Part shown: positions 13,745 through 26,336 of the stretch, in pieces
Position numbering within the stretch: position 1 is the first letter of the stretch
Layout of the letters: each line of letters opens with the position of its first letter
From: Phylloscopus collybita
Taxonomy: Eukaryota > Chordata > Aves > Passeriformes > Phylloscopidae
Length of the DNA stretch: 64,000 nucleotides
Direction of reading: 5' to 3'
NCBI GenBank assembly: GCA_027886175.1
Contig: JAJNNQ010000024.1
Span: 6,556,001 to 6,620,000, forward strand
Notes under the pieces: generated by a model
The model's database searches: none
The model's input: the letters and a program-made list of their open reading frames with translations, nothing else
Told to the model about the DNA's origin: nothing
Position numbers and translations under genes: made by a program

Positions 13745-13990
13745 TTGTGTAATAATCACTGACTTGGTCTGACTTTTTAAGATCAAGTGATTTTTACCTA
13801 TGTTTGCTGTGGTATGTGAACTCTGTTTTGGATAGCAGCATATTTACATTGTCTGTACACCAAAGATGCTTAAATAACAAATTATACTTTTACACCATTT
13901 ACTTTAACTAGATTGGATGAATGTAGAGGTATATTACAGTTGTGATTTAGTCATGCTTTTTTTTTTTTTTGTATTTTTATCTGTGGTTAT
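13745..13990. repeat. Direct diverged repeat, copy B
   Basis: Partner of 12221-12469, starting 1,524 bp downstream. It keeps the shared blocks in order (TTTGCTGTGGTATGTGAACT, AGCAGCATATTTACAT, TACAGTTGTGATTTAGTCAT) and has a T14 run where copy A has CTCACAATTTTC. It ends at the same TATCTGTGGTTAT. The 1.3 kb between copies shows no matching flank, so this is either a local partial duplication or two insertions of an undescribed dispersed element. Confidence 0.8.
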
Positions 13991-15130
13991 TTAATTAATA
14001 AATATATTTAAATTTACTTTTCGGAACAATGCAACAAAAATAGCCTTGTAGTCTAGAGTTAGTCCACATTTTCAAAGGCCCATTTTGATGAATTTTATTG
14101 TTTCTAATATTAATTAAAGCTAGGATTTCAGGTTATTATGTTTTTCTTAATTTAAAATGATGACAAACAGGACATTAGTAATTTTTTTTTCCTGTATAGA
14201 CAATCTGAGAACATAGGAATATCTGTGCTAGATGGGAAAACACCACCATCTAGTCCCATTTAATTTACAACCAAAATGAAAAATGGAATACATAAAGTTT
14301 CCCTTGCTCACTCACCCATTTTTTGACTCCAGAGTCTAGAAACTTTCTGCATTGGTGACTGTATTCACATAATTCACGTTTTTCGTGTCATTTCTAATTT
14401 AATTTAACTGCTGCCACCTCTCTCTGCAGCTATCTCTTTCCCAAGGTGAAGAGTGCTGGTGTGTTTAATCTCTCTTAGCACAGACACCATTTTCAAAGAT
14501 CAGTCATCCTTCTCACTTTCCCCCCCCCCCTCATTTCTTTCACTTTTTTTTTTTTTTTTCTTCTTGCTGCTGGATGAGCAGAACTCCACGCTGCATTTCC
14601 AAAGCAGAGGTGCAGTATTTCCAAAGCATGGAAGACACACCCTAAAGTGCACTCCTTAAGGTTCACCCCACACTTATAAAGTGACAAAGCAACAATTTCT
14701 GTTTGGGTTTCTGCCCCTCTCCTTGCTTGAAAATCATTCTTTCTCTCCAGCCAAAGGCAAGGGTGCTGTGAGGTCAGGTGACAGTGACAATGACACCATA
14801 GGGCTCTTATCACTCATTTCCTGGTAGTGAAATAATTAATATCACTTCAGGTACCAAATGAAAGACTTTTGTGCTCTTCACAGTCCTGAAATACCTTGAG
14901 TTATTTTACAGGTGGCTTGTGAAAATAGCTCCACTGGGCAGGAGGAATAAGGGGGGGGGATTATCCCCTCTAGTACACAAAGGAAAAACATGCATAATCT
15001 CTGGTAGACTTCTATAAATACTTGGACACTGAAAATTATGAACCTTCCCTAATTTAATCATAAAAGTGATTTCCAACGTTACATGAAGTGAAAGGTGACC
15101 ATGCCTTTCTGCTAAATACTCTGACTGCAT

Positions 15131-15139
15131 AAAAAAAAC

Positions 15140-15172
<33 letters not shown>

Positions 15173-15211
15173 AAAAAAAAAAACAACCCCAAAAAAACCA
15201 AAAAAACCACC
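15131..15211 (+). repeat. A/C-rich low-complexity tract
   Basis: A8CC, AAAAC and AAAC units, a long A run (about 15159-15183), then AAC/AAAAAAC units. Typical impure poly(A)-derived simple sequence. Confidence 0.9.
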
Positions 15212-17164
15212 TCTGGAATAGAAAAGGGGAATGTTCAGCATATGAGTAAATAGTTTTAATTAGTTTTAAATCTCTGCCTTAAACATATAGTTGCCCAACT
15301 GCTCTCTAGCAGCAGTAATATTTAGCATTATCTACTATGGCACTGCAGATGTTCAGATATATACTTGGAAAATGAGTAAAAATTTGAAGTCTGATTATTT
15401 TTCTTTCTTTGAAGCAGGTTCTGTGGACACTTCTGACAAAAATTGGGTCTTATCTTAATATTCACACCTTATCAAAGTTGTGAAGTGCTACATAAAATGA
15501 GCAAATAGAGTAAATGCTTGATAAGTGCATAACAATATAAATGCTTTAAGCTTATCATGAAAATTATTTATCTATAATAACACAGACTGGGTGCCAAGAA
15601 AAAAGAACAAATCAAAATCCCTCATTTTTGTTCTGCTTGTCTCAGTATGCAACGAGTAAGTGAAAAAAAATTAAAAAATCAAATTAATGGAATATTTGGG
15701 CATGATTACAGCACAGTGCCTTCTACACAACCTTCCAAATAAACTTTCTTAAGTGAAGTTCAAAGAATGGGGTTTACCTCTAATGTCAAACAGGGTCCTA
15801 ATGCCCCAGAGACACACATGCATTTGAATTAAAACCCAGATACAGCACCAAGAGGGTGAGTTTGCAGGATCAGGGTGGTATCTGCAGCCTGACCACTGCC
15901 CTTTGTCCAGAAGACAACAAATCAGGTCATGGGAAGGCACCTAGAAAAGCGTTAAGAATATTTTGCATTTTTATGTAGTCACGAACTAAACTCAATTAAT
16001 ATGTAATCATAATGTGTGTTGAATGTCATGCAAAACCGACAAAAAGTTCTGAAATTTGAGTAGAGGCCTGACAAAATTGCCCCATCTGTAAAAAGTTCAG
16101 GCTGAACAACACTGCAGGATTGCAGGTGCCATTCTCTGCCATGCTCTTGCCCTGCTATGTATGTAAGGGGTGCTGCCAATGCAGCACAGCTCTGCTGCTG
16201 ATACATCATTTTCCTTTTGATTGCTGAAAGAAAAGCTGTGGAATGCAGTCAGGATTAGCTCACATTCCTACAACAGTGAGGGGGCATCACGTGCTTTGTG
16301 GGACTTTCTGCCTTACAGTCTTAAAACCTCGGTTTTTTCAGTCCTACACACTTTCATTTTTTGGTTTTTATCTGTATTTTTCTTCCTCTACAATATAGGC
16401 TATGCAAAGACAATAATTTATGCTAATGAAGTATTAGCAGATAAAACTGAGATCTTAAGATATAACATGTTGATGGAAAGAATAAATTTATTGACATAGG
16501 TTAGTTCACTAAAAATTAAATCATTGAACAGGTGCTTTTTGGCAGAAAAGAAGTGTCCATTCCATTTGGAAAATCCCATTTACTGCATTTGCTAATAAAT
16601 AACTCATCCACTGTAGTTTTTGACCTAGATCTGATGTCTGAAGTTAAGTTTTAGTTGATGTTCAGGACTAATGAAGCTGATTCTTGGAACTCTCAACTGA
16701 CCAAGACTCAGAGATTATTTGACTGCCATTTTCCTTTTTCTCTTTTCCAGAAGCCATTCCTTTTAACAGACTTTTAATATTGCAATATGGCTAAAATAAC
16801 TGCCCTTCTCCAACACTGGTCTTTTGAACACAGTACAAAAGACCCTCTTCTAAGCCTTACAAAGAGAATTAAAATAGCTTTTTCAAGCACTAAAAAGCCA
16901 TTTATTGAAGGGATCCAGCAACAGATGGGGAAATGTATGACAGTTATTCTTCTAAACGTTTGTGTGCCTTTTAAAAAATTATATTATCCCATAACTTGAA
17001 TCCTTTGATTATAATTTATTTGGAAGGGAAGGTGACCTAAATTTTCAGGTGTGATATTAAATGGAAAGCTTAGATCTTTCCAGGAACCTCTCTCAACTGG
17101 AGGCTTGCGAGTTCCAGTGCAACATTAGGTATCTGCTGTGGCTGCCATGACATAAATGCTAGGG

Positions 17165-17560
17165 ATGAATAGAACACAATGGAACAGAACAGAACAGCCA
17201 TGGTGAAAGGGACCCACAGGGATCATCCAGCTCAACTGCCTGACTGCTTCAGGCCTGACACTCAAAGATCTTTTTGGATGGCATTGTCCAAAGCTTCCTA
17301 TTCACTGACAGGGATGGGGCATTTATCACCTCTCTCTCCAGGAAGGCTGTTTCAGTGCTTGACCAATCTCTTGGTAAAGAAATGTTTCCTAATGTCCAGT
17401 CTGAATCTCTCCTGGTGCAGCTCTGAACCATTCCTGTCACTGGATGCTAAGGAAGAGATGTGCACTGCCCTCTCCACTTTCCCTCCTCAGGATCAGCCTC
17501 TTTTTCTCCAGACTAGACAAGCCCAGAGTCCAATTCAATGGATTATTGCCAATGACGGCT
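17165..17560 (-). mobile_element. CR1 LINE, truncated 3' end (antisense to plus strand)
   Basis: Reads as the reverse complement of an avian CR1 3' end. It starts with degenerate terminal repeats (GGAACAGAACAGAACAG near 17179-17195), then GGGACCCACAGGGATCATCC, a GGGATGGGGCATTTATCACC segment, CAGGAAGGCTGTTTCAGTGC, GGTAAAGAAATGTTTCCTAA, CCAGTCTGAATCTC and CTCCAGACTAGACAAGCCCA. The order and spacing match the family. Its sense strand is the same as the CADM2 transcript. A 129-codon open frame through it on the plus strand is a chance antisense frame. Confidence 0.9.
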
Positions 17561-19503
17561 CTGAATGAACAGGGCAATTTAAATATGGCACATCCACAAC
17601 ATTACACTGAGTAAATTACTTTTTAAAATTAGTTAATCAATGGTAAAAGTGAGATAAAATAAAAAGTGAAGGATAATTAAGAAAAAGCGTGATAGAGAAA
17701 TATGAGGTCGAAATGGGCAACAATAGGGAAACTGAAGAGGTTACAATACACAGGAGAAGCCACTAATTTTCTTTTATCCAGCTTTGTTTTTCCTATTGCC
17801 TTTCTCAACCATGTTTGGCCTATGACAGACCCACTGAATTTTAGATACTTGTGACTTCAAATATTCATTAGGAGCTTACCCTGGGCTCTTTAGTAAAGTT
17901 TGTGAAAGCATGAAGAATTAGCAGCACCATTCTGTAGCCAACAAAAGACAGAGAAGGGTTTAAGATATTTCCAATCCTACAAAACCTACATCAGGTGACC
18001 CCAAAAGGAATGAAGACTGTTTTATATGATCTCTGTTTAAATGCTAGATGTTGAGTATATTTAATTTCATTTACATTGAGAGACAAAAGTGAAACACAGG
18101 ACTGAGTTTGAATACTAAACTAAACCCAAATGCTGCCATGTATCAACCAACCACAGGTTAAAAGAATTCTTCACAAAATGGTTGAATATGGTAGGATTTT
18201 GAAAGTTGTTCTGTCTAGAAACCAGGAGAGTGATTAATAGGTTTAGAAGCCTATAAAAAAAAAGACAACAAATTGTCAACAGTAAAAAAAACAATTTAAA
18301 AAACCCCACTGAATGTATTTGAGCAGCATTAACTTCCAAAGCCCTTGAATCTGCTCCTTATGTTCTGCCTTCAGAATGCAGCTTAACAGTTCATCACTTT
18401 TTTAATAAAGCAGACACATTTGAAAATGTGTTTTGGACTGACCCATGTGTTGTTCATATTATGGGCATTATTTTTTCTGTTATTATATACTAGTGCATGC
18501 AGGCATTGCCTATATAAAAAAAAACCCAAAACAACAAAAAGCAGAAGAAAAAGTTTCCTGCCCTTGAACTTTAATGATGTTCTTAATTTCTCCATAACAC
18601 TGCAAATATAACACGAGCAAGATGCTTCAGACTCCATGCAAGCCATCTATTTTATTACAGGGTTGAAGGCAAGCCCACACCACTCTGAATTTCTGTTGTG
18701 TATGAATTATTCCCCTGAATGTTTATTTGGTTGAGTAGAATTATGCAGAAATCCTACAGTCCACTCACATTTCTTAATAAATATAAAGAAGCACATTCTG
18801 CATGGGAAAACAAGACTGAAATCTCTGAGCATCATAGTAGCAATCTGAAGTAAAATTTTCCACAGAAAGGATTTGTAAGAATTAGTGAATAACACTCAAA
18901 AGCACCAGGAAGTAAAAAGGTGAATATTTTCATCAGACAAAAACAATTAATGCACTTCCCCACAGTCATACAGGGACCTACAATAAAAACAACAACAACA
19001 ACAAACCCCATAGGGACTGGGAATCTATAAAACCCCTCACAAATTACTTGGCACAGGGTCTTGTGGTGGAGGAGAGCCAACCTGAATGCAACAAAAGACT
19101 AATTTCTTCTTAGTGTTGCTAACTCCAGAAATGTTGGGAACAGATGCTTCTGAGATGAACTGAAGGGATAAGGCTCTGGAATTAGGCAACCCTTAAAAAC
19201 TTAAATAACCCAGGGCTGTTATTGTTTTCAGAACAACACAGTTTATCCCCAAACCCCACAACAACAGTCTGACATATGGATGTCCACACACACAATAGCA
19301 ACCCAGCATTCACACTAACAAAACAGCATTGTAGGTGATAAACGAGTTCAGGACTGGTGGCAGTAATTGTGCTAAAGAATCTCAAATTGTGCCCAATATT
19401 TGCAATAACAGCCCAGTAACAGAGTGGATTCCTGCAAAGGATACAGTAATTGAGTGGAACTCAAACCTAAACATCAGAAATGCTCCTCTGTACAGAAAAT
19501 TGC

Positions 19504-19583
19504 ACAAAAAAACCCCCCCAAACTAAAAAACCTAAAACAACCCAACAATAACAAAACAAACTAAAATCCCCCACCAACCCAAT
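19504..19583 (+). repeat. A/C-rich low-complexity tract
   Basis: Begins A8 C7, then AAC, AACC and AAAAC units with a few T interruptions and ends in CCCCCACCAACCC. More C-rich than its neighbours. Confidence 0.85.
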
Positions 19584-19867
19584 CACTTCACATACTAATT
19601 TTCTGTGCCATTTCCATTCTCTAACAAATAAATATAGTTTTAAAATCCAGCTTCTGTCAAGTATGTCCAGGGACCTTGTCCAAAGTCAATGCTAAGGTCC
19701 ATTACTGCACTTTGAATTCATTAAAATGAAACTTGTCTCTTCTCTGTTGGGTGCTGAATGCACTTCATGACCTGATGTGTATACAGCAGAGACTTGTTAG
19801 CCACAAGAAAAGAAGCATACAAAAGAAATAAAATGTCTTCCTCAAATTGTCAGTCTGGGGCATTTTC

Positions 19868-19889
19868 TTTTTTTTTTTTTTTTTTTTTT
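19868..19889 (+). repeat. Poly(T) run
   Basis: T22 followed by ATATATAT. No tail-bearing element is recognisable beside it. Confidence 0.9.
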
Positions 19890-20289
19890 ATATATATTCC
19901 CATAAAGATTTATATTCTGGCCTTTGTTGTCTGGGATTCTTGTCTCTTACCCTTTATGCTAGAAAAGGAAATTGTACATTAAGGTAAATTGCTACTCCTG
20001 ATACTTCTTTCCCTTGACTGATGGTTTTCTATTACAGGCTTGCAAGAATTCAGACTGGAAAGAAACCCAAGCATCTTGATTGAAAAGATTTGATACATTC
20101 TTTTCAAATTCATGCTATCTAAATCACAGCAGGATGACTTGTAATCAAAGTTTTTCAAAAAGAACATAAATTTGGGGAGAAGGAAAAGGCCATTCAGCCC
20201 ATTGCAAGTCATCCTGGTTAACACAGTTCTTCTAGAATAATATCTCCCTTCTTCTTTAATGACCCCAGTGCCTCCAATTCCAAACTTGG

Positions 20290-20420
20290 CTCAGTAGGCT
20301 ATTGAAAAATTGTATTTCTTTTTGAGTGAAAAGTACTTCCTTGTGTTGGTTCTGAATTTCATTTTTTTCAGGCAATTCCAGTTCTGCTTCCCTGTTCAGT
20401 CTTTTATAGTCAGCCAAACA
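20290..20420 (-). repeat. Possible ancient CR1-like remnant
   Basis: The segment GTGAAAAGTACTTCCTTGTG followed by a TTCTGAATTTCATTTTTTTC stretch and CCAGTTCTGCTTCC resembles the antisense inner 3' part of old amniote CR1 elements. It is only about 130 bp, and the match is by memory with no end structure. Confidence 0.3.
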
Positions 20421-20759
20421 GTGAGTCAAGTGTTACTGAATAAGGTTTTTCACCCAGTATTTCTCAGAGTAGATGAGTTTGTAATTCTCTCTTTTTCTCA
20501 ATTTTGCAGCGACAAAAAATGAACTCAGCTGTGATTATGAGACCGTGGACTTCAAACCAGACTTCTCTTCCACTCCTTTCCTTTAAAGGTGTGTTTGAAG
20601 CTAATCTTTTAAAACACTGGTATTTGATTTTTGTTTGCCTTTGTTGACTGCTGACACACACACAACGTGCCAGCCCCTCCAAGCACTGTGGCACTCTCTC
20701 TTCTCCACAGTGCACTTCCTGAATCTGACACAGAAAAGACAGCCCAAATTACTAATATG

Positions 20760-20824
20760 AAAAAAAAAAAACCAAAAAAAACCCAACAAAAAACCCCAAA
20801 AAACCAAAAACCCACAAAAAACCC
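20760..20824 (+). repeat. A/C-rich low-complexity tract
   Basis: Pure A and C over 65 bp: A12CC, A8CCC, then AACA, CCCC and A-run alternations. Open frames on the minus strand rich in Phe, Trp and Gly come from this composition. Confidence 0.9.
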
Positions 20825-23800
20825 AGGAGTGTGATTCAGCAATTTATTTCAATGCTCGGAAAAGTCCTAAAAAAAAAAATTACCTTAGGAATACCCTTTT
20901 TTTGTATTCACAGTCTGAATAACTTCACATGCAAAAATTAATAGGTTGGGTAAATAATCTCCAAAGTCACTCTCTGTAGATTTTGCTTGTTTCGTGGTGG
21001 TGGTGTTGTTTTTTTTTTTTTTTTAAATGGGGAATCCTATAGCTTCAAGTTTCACCAAGGTCATCTTTCATCCAAAAAAACTTAATATAATTAGAATCAA
21101 TTCTGCATTTTGTGAGGCTCACACTGGAAGTTATTAACTGTGTTTCAAGTGGAATGTCAGAGAAACGAAGGGCAGAGAGAGTAATCTTTTCAGCTTCAAA
21201 GGCACAGTTGATGACTTTAGTTCACTGGTTAGTGAGAAAGACGTGCATTTTTTATTAAAGGTGGTAGCAATACATTTGAAACTATAAGCATTTTCCTCTC
21301 TTTTTTCCTTCTTTCCCTCGTTTTTAGAACTTGGCATCGCTTCAGTCTTTTTTTTTTTTTTTTTTAACATCCCACATGGCACTGAAACAGTTGCTTTAGA
21401 TGTCCTTGTTGTTAGCTATAACAATATTTAGTTGTATACTTTTGCTTTTAACAGTGAAGCACTTCATCAATACCCTGACAGCACAGAACTTGCCAAAATC
21501 TGCCTTACCCAGTAACAAATATTAAAAAAAGGTAACAGTTTTTGCTGGTAGTGCCTTTAAAATAGCATTAACACCTCTCTAAATGAAGTAAAACTAAGCT
21601 TTGTGATCCCATATAAATACAGCAACAGTGAAGGACATTCAACAGCAACCATGTGCTTAATCCTTCTCCCTGCTGTAAGAAATTCAATATATTGCCCTGA
21701 AAACTTATCATTAAAGATGTGCTTGACAACGCCTTTGAAACAAACCAAATCAAAGTCTTAATAAGATGCTAAAGATCATAGATTCAATTCTTTCAAATGA
21801 AATTCAAGAATCGATTTCAAAGCATATTTACAGAGTCTTCTTTACAGTAAATATTCGCTTTTGAGAAGAAAATGCATATGGAAAGCAAAGCCTTCAAGAA
21901 TCAATCTATGGCTGTTAACCTCAAAGACACTTAAGTGAGAAGCAAGGCTCAAGTTTGCAACAGTGAGGATAACTAAGTGTGGAAGTGAAGCACCAAGGGG
22001 AATTGTGGATTCTCTGTTTCCTTAGGTCCTAAACTAAGTCTACATAGGTTCTATTGGGTGCTCTTTAATAAAATAAAGATTTCTATGGCTCATTATAAAT
22101 CTATAAGACTGGAAACTATACAAAAATTTAGGCTAACTGACCCAGCAGATCTCTCTGGACTGAGCAGATCACAGATTTTATCTGTGAGTAACACACCAAG
22201 CTACATACAGCCCCACTGAAAACGAATGAGCTTATCTATATGTGAAGTTTTACCTGGAAGAGAGCAAAGTGCAGCCTGTTTTTCTGCAGAGGAAACACTT
22301 TGCATATCTGCAGGCCATTGTCAGGTTTATGGGGCAGCATTGACAATACACTAAAAACAGCCTGGAACTCTCTTTGGACTGGAAAATCCAGATACATCCA
22401 CTTCAGAACTACTCACAAGTGAGATGGGAGAAACTCATTTAACCACGTTGCTTGCGGAGTTGTAAATACTACAACTCTTGGAATCAGTAGAAATCTGGCT
22501 TTTCAAGCAGGAGGTAAAAAACCCTACTTTTAAAAAAGTTATTATTTTGAAAATCACATTTTAAGCCTGAACAGAGTAGGAAGTTAGTATGAATAATATA
22601 GTTTTCATAGCTTGTTCACACCTGGATGTTGAAAGCCACTAACGTGAGGTCAGATGAAAATGGTCAGTGTGACATCAGTACACTCTGACTCTGGTGTAGC
22701 ACTTCACCACAGAAGTGGTGACACTGATGATTTCAGTCCTTCTTCCCAGGGACTCTTTTGGAAGTGGCAAAAAGGAAATGCCAAAAGCTAGCTAGTTCCT
22801 TGCTAGCTGCACGTGGAGGCTGAGCAAAAGGAGAGCTAACACCTTACAGCCTCTGGCACCTGAGGGGAGGTCTGAACTCAGAGCAAAGGATGCCCTTGGC
22901 AGGCACTAAAAATGCTTCCAGCAGAAGGGGCTCTTAATTTGGAAAACCTCTTGCACTGCCAGTTTACAATAGAGACTGTCAGACTGCATAATTCATACGC
23001 AATAGAAAAAGGAAAAAAAAAAAAAAAAGAGAAAAGCCAAAAAAACCCCCAGTGTGATCAGAGCTCAGGCTGGGAGTGTTTGAATTCCTGACGCATTGCT
23101 GAAGCCTCTCTGGAGCTCAGCTGTATAATGGAATCTTTATCAGACCATCAACCAATTGTGATACTTATCTGCACAGCGTTGCATTTTGGGTTAAGTGATA
23201 ATCCATCAAGGCTGGAAATCATTGTGTACTTTTTAAGTTGCCTACTTCATTACTGCAAGCTGACAGTTGGATGGATTTGTTAGCACTAGAAATATTTGTC
23301 CCAGACACAAAGAGCAGGTTCCTAATATACGATATTATGATATTTTCTTTCATGTATTCAGCATGCCTGTAGTTTAATCTATGTCTCATTTATGATATTC
23401 ATTTACTTGGCAAACTATTCAGATCATGAAATCTATCTTTATTTGTTCCAGAATGCAACAGCCTCATTTCATGAATAATATGACCAAATAATGTGTAATA
23501 ATGACGACGGTCTTCATCTTACATCATCAGGGCTGTTAAGCAGAGAAAATTGCCATTTTATAAATGGCACAGGTCTCTGCTTTAGTTTGTAAAGGCAAAA
23601 ATTGCAAAGCACAAGTTCTTTTCACAGCAGTGGAGGTAACCAGCCTCATGTGGGTCACGTTGCCAGAATTTTTTTGGTGGTAAGACTGCATTAGTGATGT
23701 GCATGTTGCCTTGAGGATTACTCTTGGATTGATACTACAACTATGAAAGATATTTCAAAAGTATCTGAGAACTGGAAATTCCACACAGAAGCGTTTGGGT

Positions 23801-24019
23801 TTGATTTTGGTCTGCTCACAACAGACATCAGGGTACTTCCATTGCCATTTTTTTTAGCATGTAGTGATAATGCAGTTTTATATTTAGTTTCACACTGCAT
23901 GAAAAATTTCCTTCTTCCATAACCACATCCTGCTGCTACTTACTGCCCTGTTGCCTCTCAGACACTTGGAAGATACATTGTGTGCATGCATCAATACCCA
24001 AAATTCCTAGCCTTAAATT

Positions 24020-24137
24020 AAAAAAAACCAAAAAAAAACCCCAAAAAACCCCCAAACAAAACAAAACAAAACAACCAAAACAAAAAGACCAAAACAAACA
24101 AACAAACAAACAAACAAAAAAAAAAAAAAAAAAAAAA
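24020..24137 (+). repeat. A/C-rich tract with (AAAC)n core
   Basis: Alternating A-runs and C-runs, then AAAAC units and a regular CAAA repeat (about 24095-24116), ending in A21. At 118 bp it is the longest such tract here. A T/G-rich partner lies at 24303-24344 in inverse sense. Confidence 0.9.
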
Positions 24138-24302
24138 GGAAAAAAGGTTATTTTCATACTATGTTCAGCCTCTTGCTTGGAGCTAGCATGGTTTTGGTCT
24201 GTGATCACCATGCATGTGAACACGTGCTGTTTGTCATTATTCTAATTCTGTGGAGACACAGAAATCTGTAGCAATCGAGCCAATAAAGTATGAAATGCTT
24301 GA

Positions 24303-24344
24303 GGGTTTTTTTAATCTTGTTGTTTGTTTGGTCTTGTTTCTTTG
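24303..24344 (+). repeat. T/G-rich tract
   Basis: GTTTTTTTAA, then TTGTTGTTTGTTTGGTCTTG. Its reverse complement resembles part of 24080-24105 (AAAGACCAAAACAAAC), giving an imperfect inverted repeat with a spacer of roughly 200 nt. Confidence 0.7.
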
Positions 24345-26306
24345 AGGGGGAGGGGTGCTGAAGGAAGGGATTTAACTTTTTTTTTTTTTCTAGATTATGT
24401 TATAAGAAGGTTTTTCTGGCTCTGTATCTATCAGACCTGAAAACCAAAGAGCTTTTTGAGTTAGAACAGATGCTACAATCTCCTCTGTTGATCTTAAATC
24501 TGTGAGCTTTGAGAATTCACAGCACTAATTGCAGCACCAAGCCTGACTAGCGGAATGAAACCCTAATTAAATGGTGCTTCAGAAAAGGAACAAATACTGT
24601 GTAACCCCTAAAATGGGCACAGTGGCTAACTAAGCCTCATGAAAATACTGTTGTAGAACTTAAGAAACTCCAAGTCCTGCTCACAACAGGTATATTTTGA
24701 TGTAAAAAAAATCCAACAGTTTGGTCTGCCAGCTGGTTGCAGATGCTAGGGAAGGTTTTCCAGCTATTACTCAGCTGTAGCATGTGGATGTTTCACCTGG
24801 GCAACAGCTCTGACCAAGACAGTCCTGTTTAGAGAATTTGGAAAAGAGGCCTGGAAAAAAAGTTTAAGATCTCATCATGGTCTAACACAGGCTTATCATG
24901 ATTTTTTAACACACGGTCTATACAGCTGAGGAACAAGTAGATTGTAAAAATAATGGTAATGAAAGAAATCAGAATAAAATCAAGAGATGGCAGTTCTTGA
25001 AAGATGGATGATGACGACTTGAATGTCTAATGGAAAAAAAGAAAATCTAAGGCACTATTTGAATCTCAAATTGTTCTGGCCTTCTGACAAATCTAGACCT
25101 TGGGTAAGCCAGTAGGAGACGAGTGTAGAAGTAGGGAGACAGAAGAAATAAAACCCAGAAAGTTCTAATTTTCCAACACAGTTTGAATAAACCTAGCCAC
25201 AAATTAGATTTTATGTTACTGCTACAGCTATAAAGTGGTGTATAAATGAACTGGCTTTTAGCTGGCTGTCATAGGAAACTGCTTTTAACGTTGGACAACG
25301 ATCATTTTTATTATCAGAGCTGAATGCAACCACAACTACATTTAAAGTGTAGGTCTAACCTTATCTCCTTTGCCCCTCACATATTCTATAGCTTTTCCTT
25401 GCTTTGTTGTTTCTTTCTTTGTCAATATCTCAGCCTGCCAAGTTATATTCATCAGATTATGGGAAAGAAAAATAAAATCACAAGGGAAGAACTGGTAATG
25501 TTTAGCATTTTTTTGATAGGAAAAAGTATGAGGATTAGAAGTACTATCCAAGTAGTTTCTGCATTTAAGCTGCCTATAATGACACAGTTATTCTAGTGGG
25601 GTTGAGTCTTTGGTTGTTCTTTTGTTCTTCTTTAATTTTAATAGAGACTTCAAGGTAAAACTAGGAAAAAAGAAAAGAAAATAGTGTATTTTTTATCTAG
25701 GATGGTTGTCATTTATGCTATTAAATAGAAGTATTCACCCTTAAAGTCACAATAGTTTTCAAAATTATTACATCCTCAAACTCCTCTTTATGCCACTGTA
25801 AATACCTAAGTTTAGCCCCACAAATTTCCTTTAAGAAATCTTTATTTTATACTGGAACCAAACCCAACAAAAGCAAAGTGGATTATAATAAGGCAGGGGT
25901 CTCACTGATAGATAAATGTGTGCAATTTTTTGGCTTTGGCTGACAAATAAACTCTTGATCTCCCCAGTGCAGCTGCCTGGGAGCAGCATCATGTCTGCGC
26001 TGCACACAACAACTTCTGGAGATGTTTTTAGGCGTTGCTATATAAAGCTTTGAACATTCTGGTACAGTCATCACCCAAGTGAGTCAGCTGAGCCTGAATC
26101 ACTCTGATGCGTGCCATCGAACTGAATGGATCTGTCTTTTGTGTCTGGGATGCTCTGGCATTGTTACCTTTCCATCTGTTTGACTGGTGGTGGAGGTGAG
26201 ATGTCAGTCTTCAGTAGTAAGTCAAAATAAACATACTTTATAACCTCTTTGACTTTTTTTGTTCCTTGATAAAAATAGGATTTAAACAAAAGAAAGAAAG
26301 TTCTGT

Positions 26307-26336
26307 TTGTGTGTGTGTGTGTGTGTGGGGGGGGGG
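26307..26336 (+). repeat. (GT)n microsatellite followed by G10
   Basis: Nine or ten GT units run into a pure G10 run. A 10-base G run is rare in this window and mutation-prone. Confidence 0.9.

Noticed and set aside
17179..17568. 129-codon plus-strand open frame
   Set aside because: It runs antisense through a CR1 3' untranslated region, so it is not a gene.
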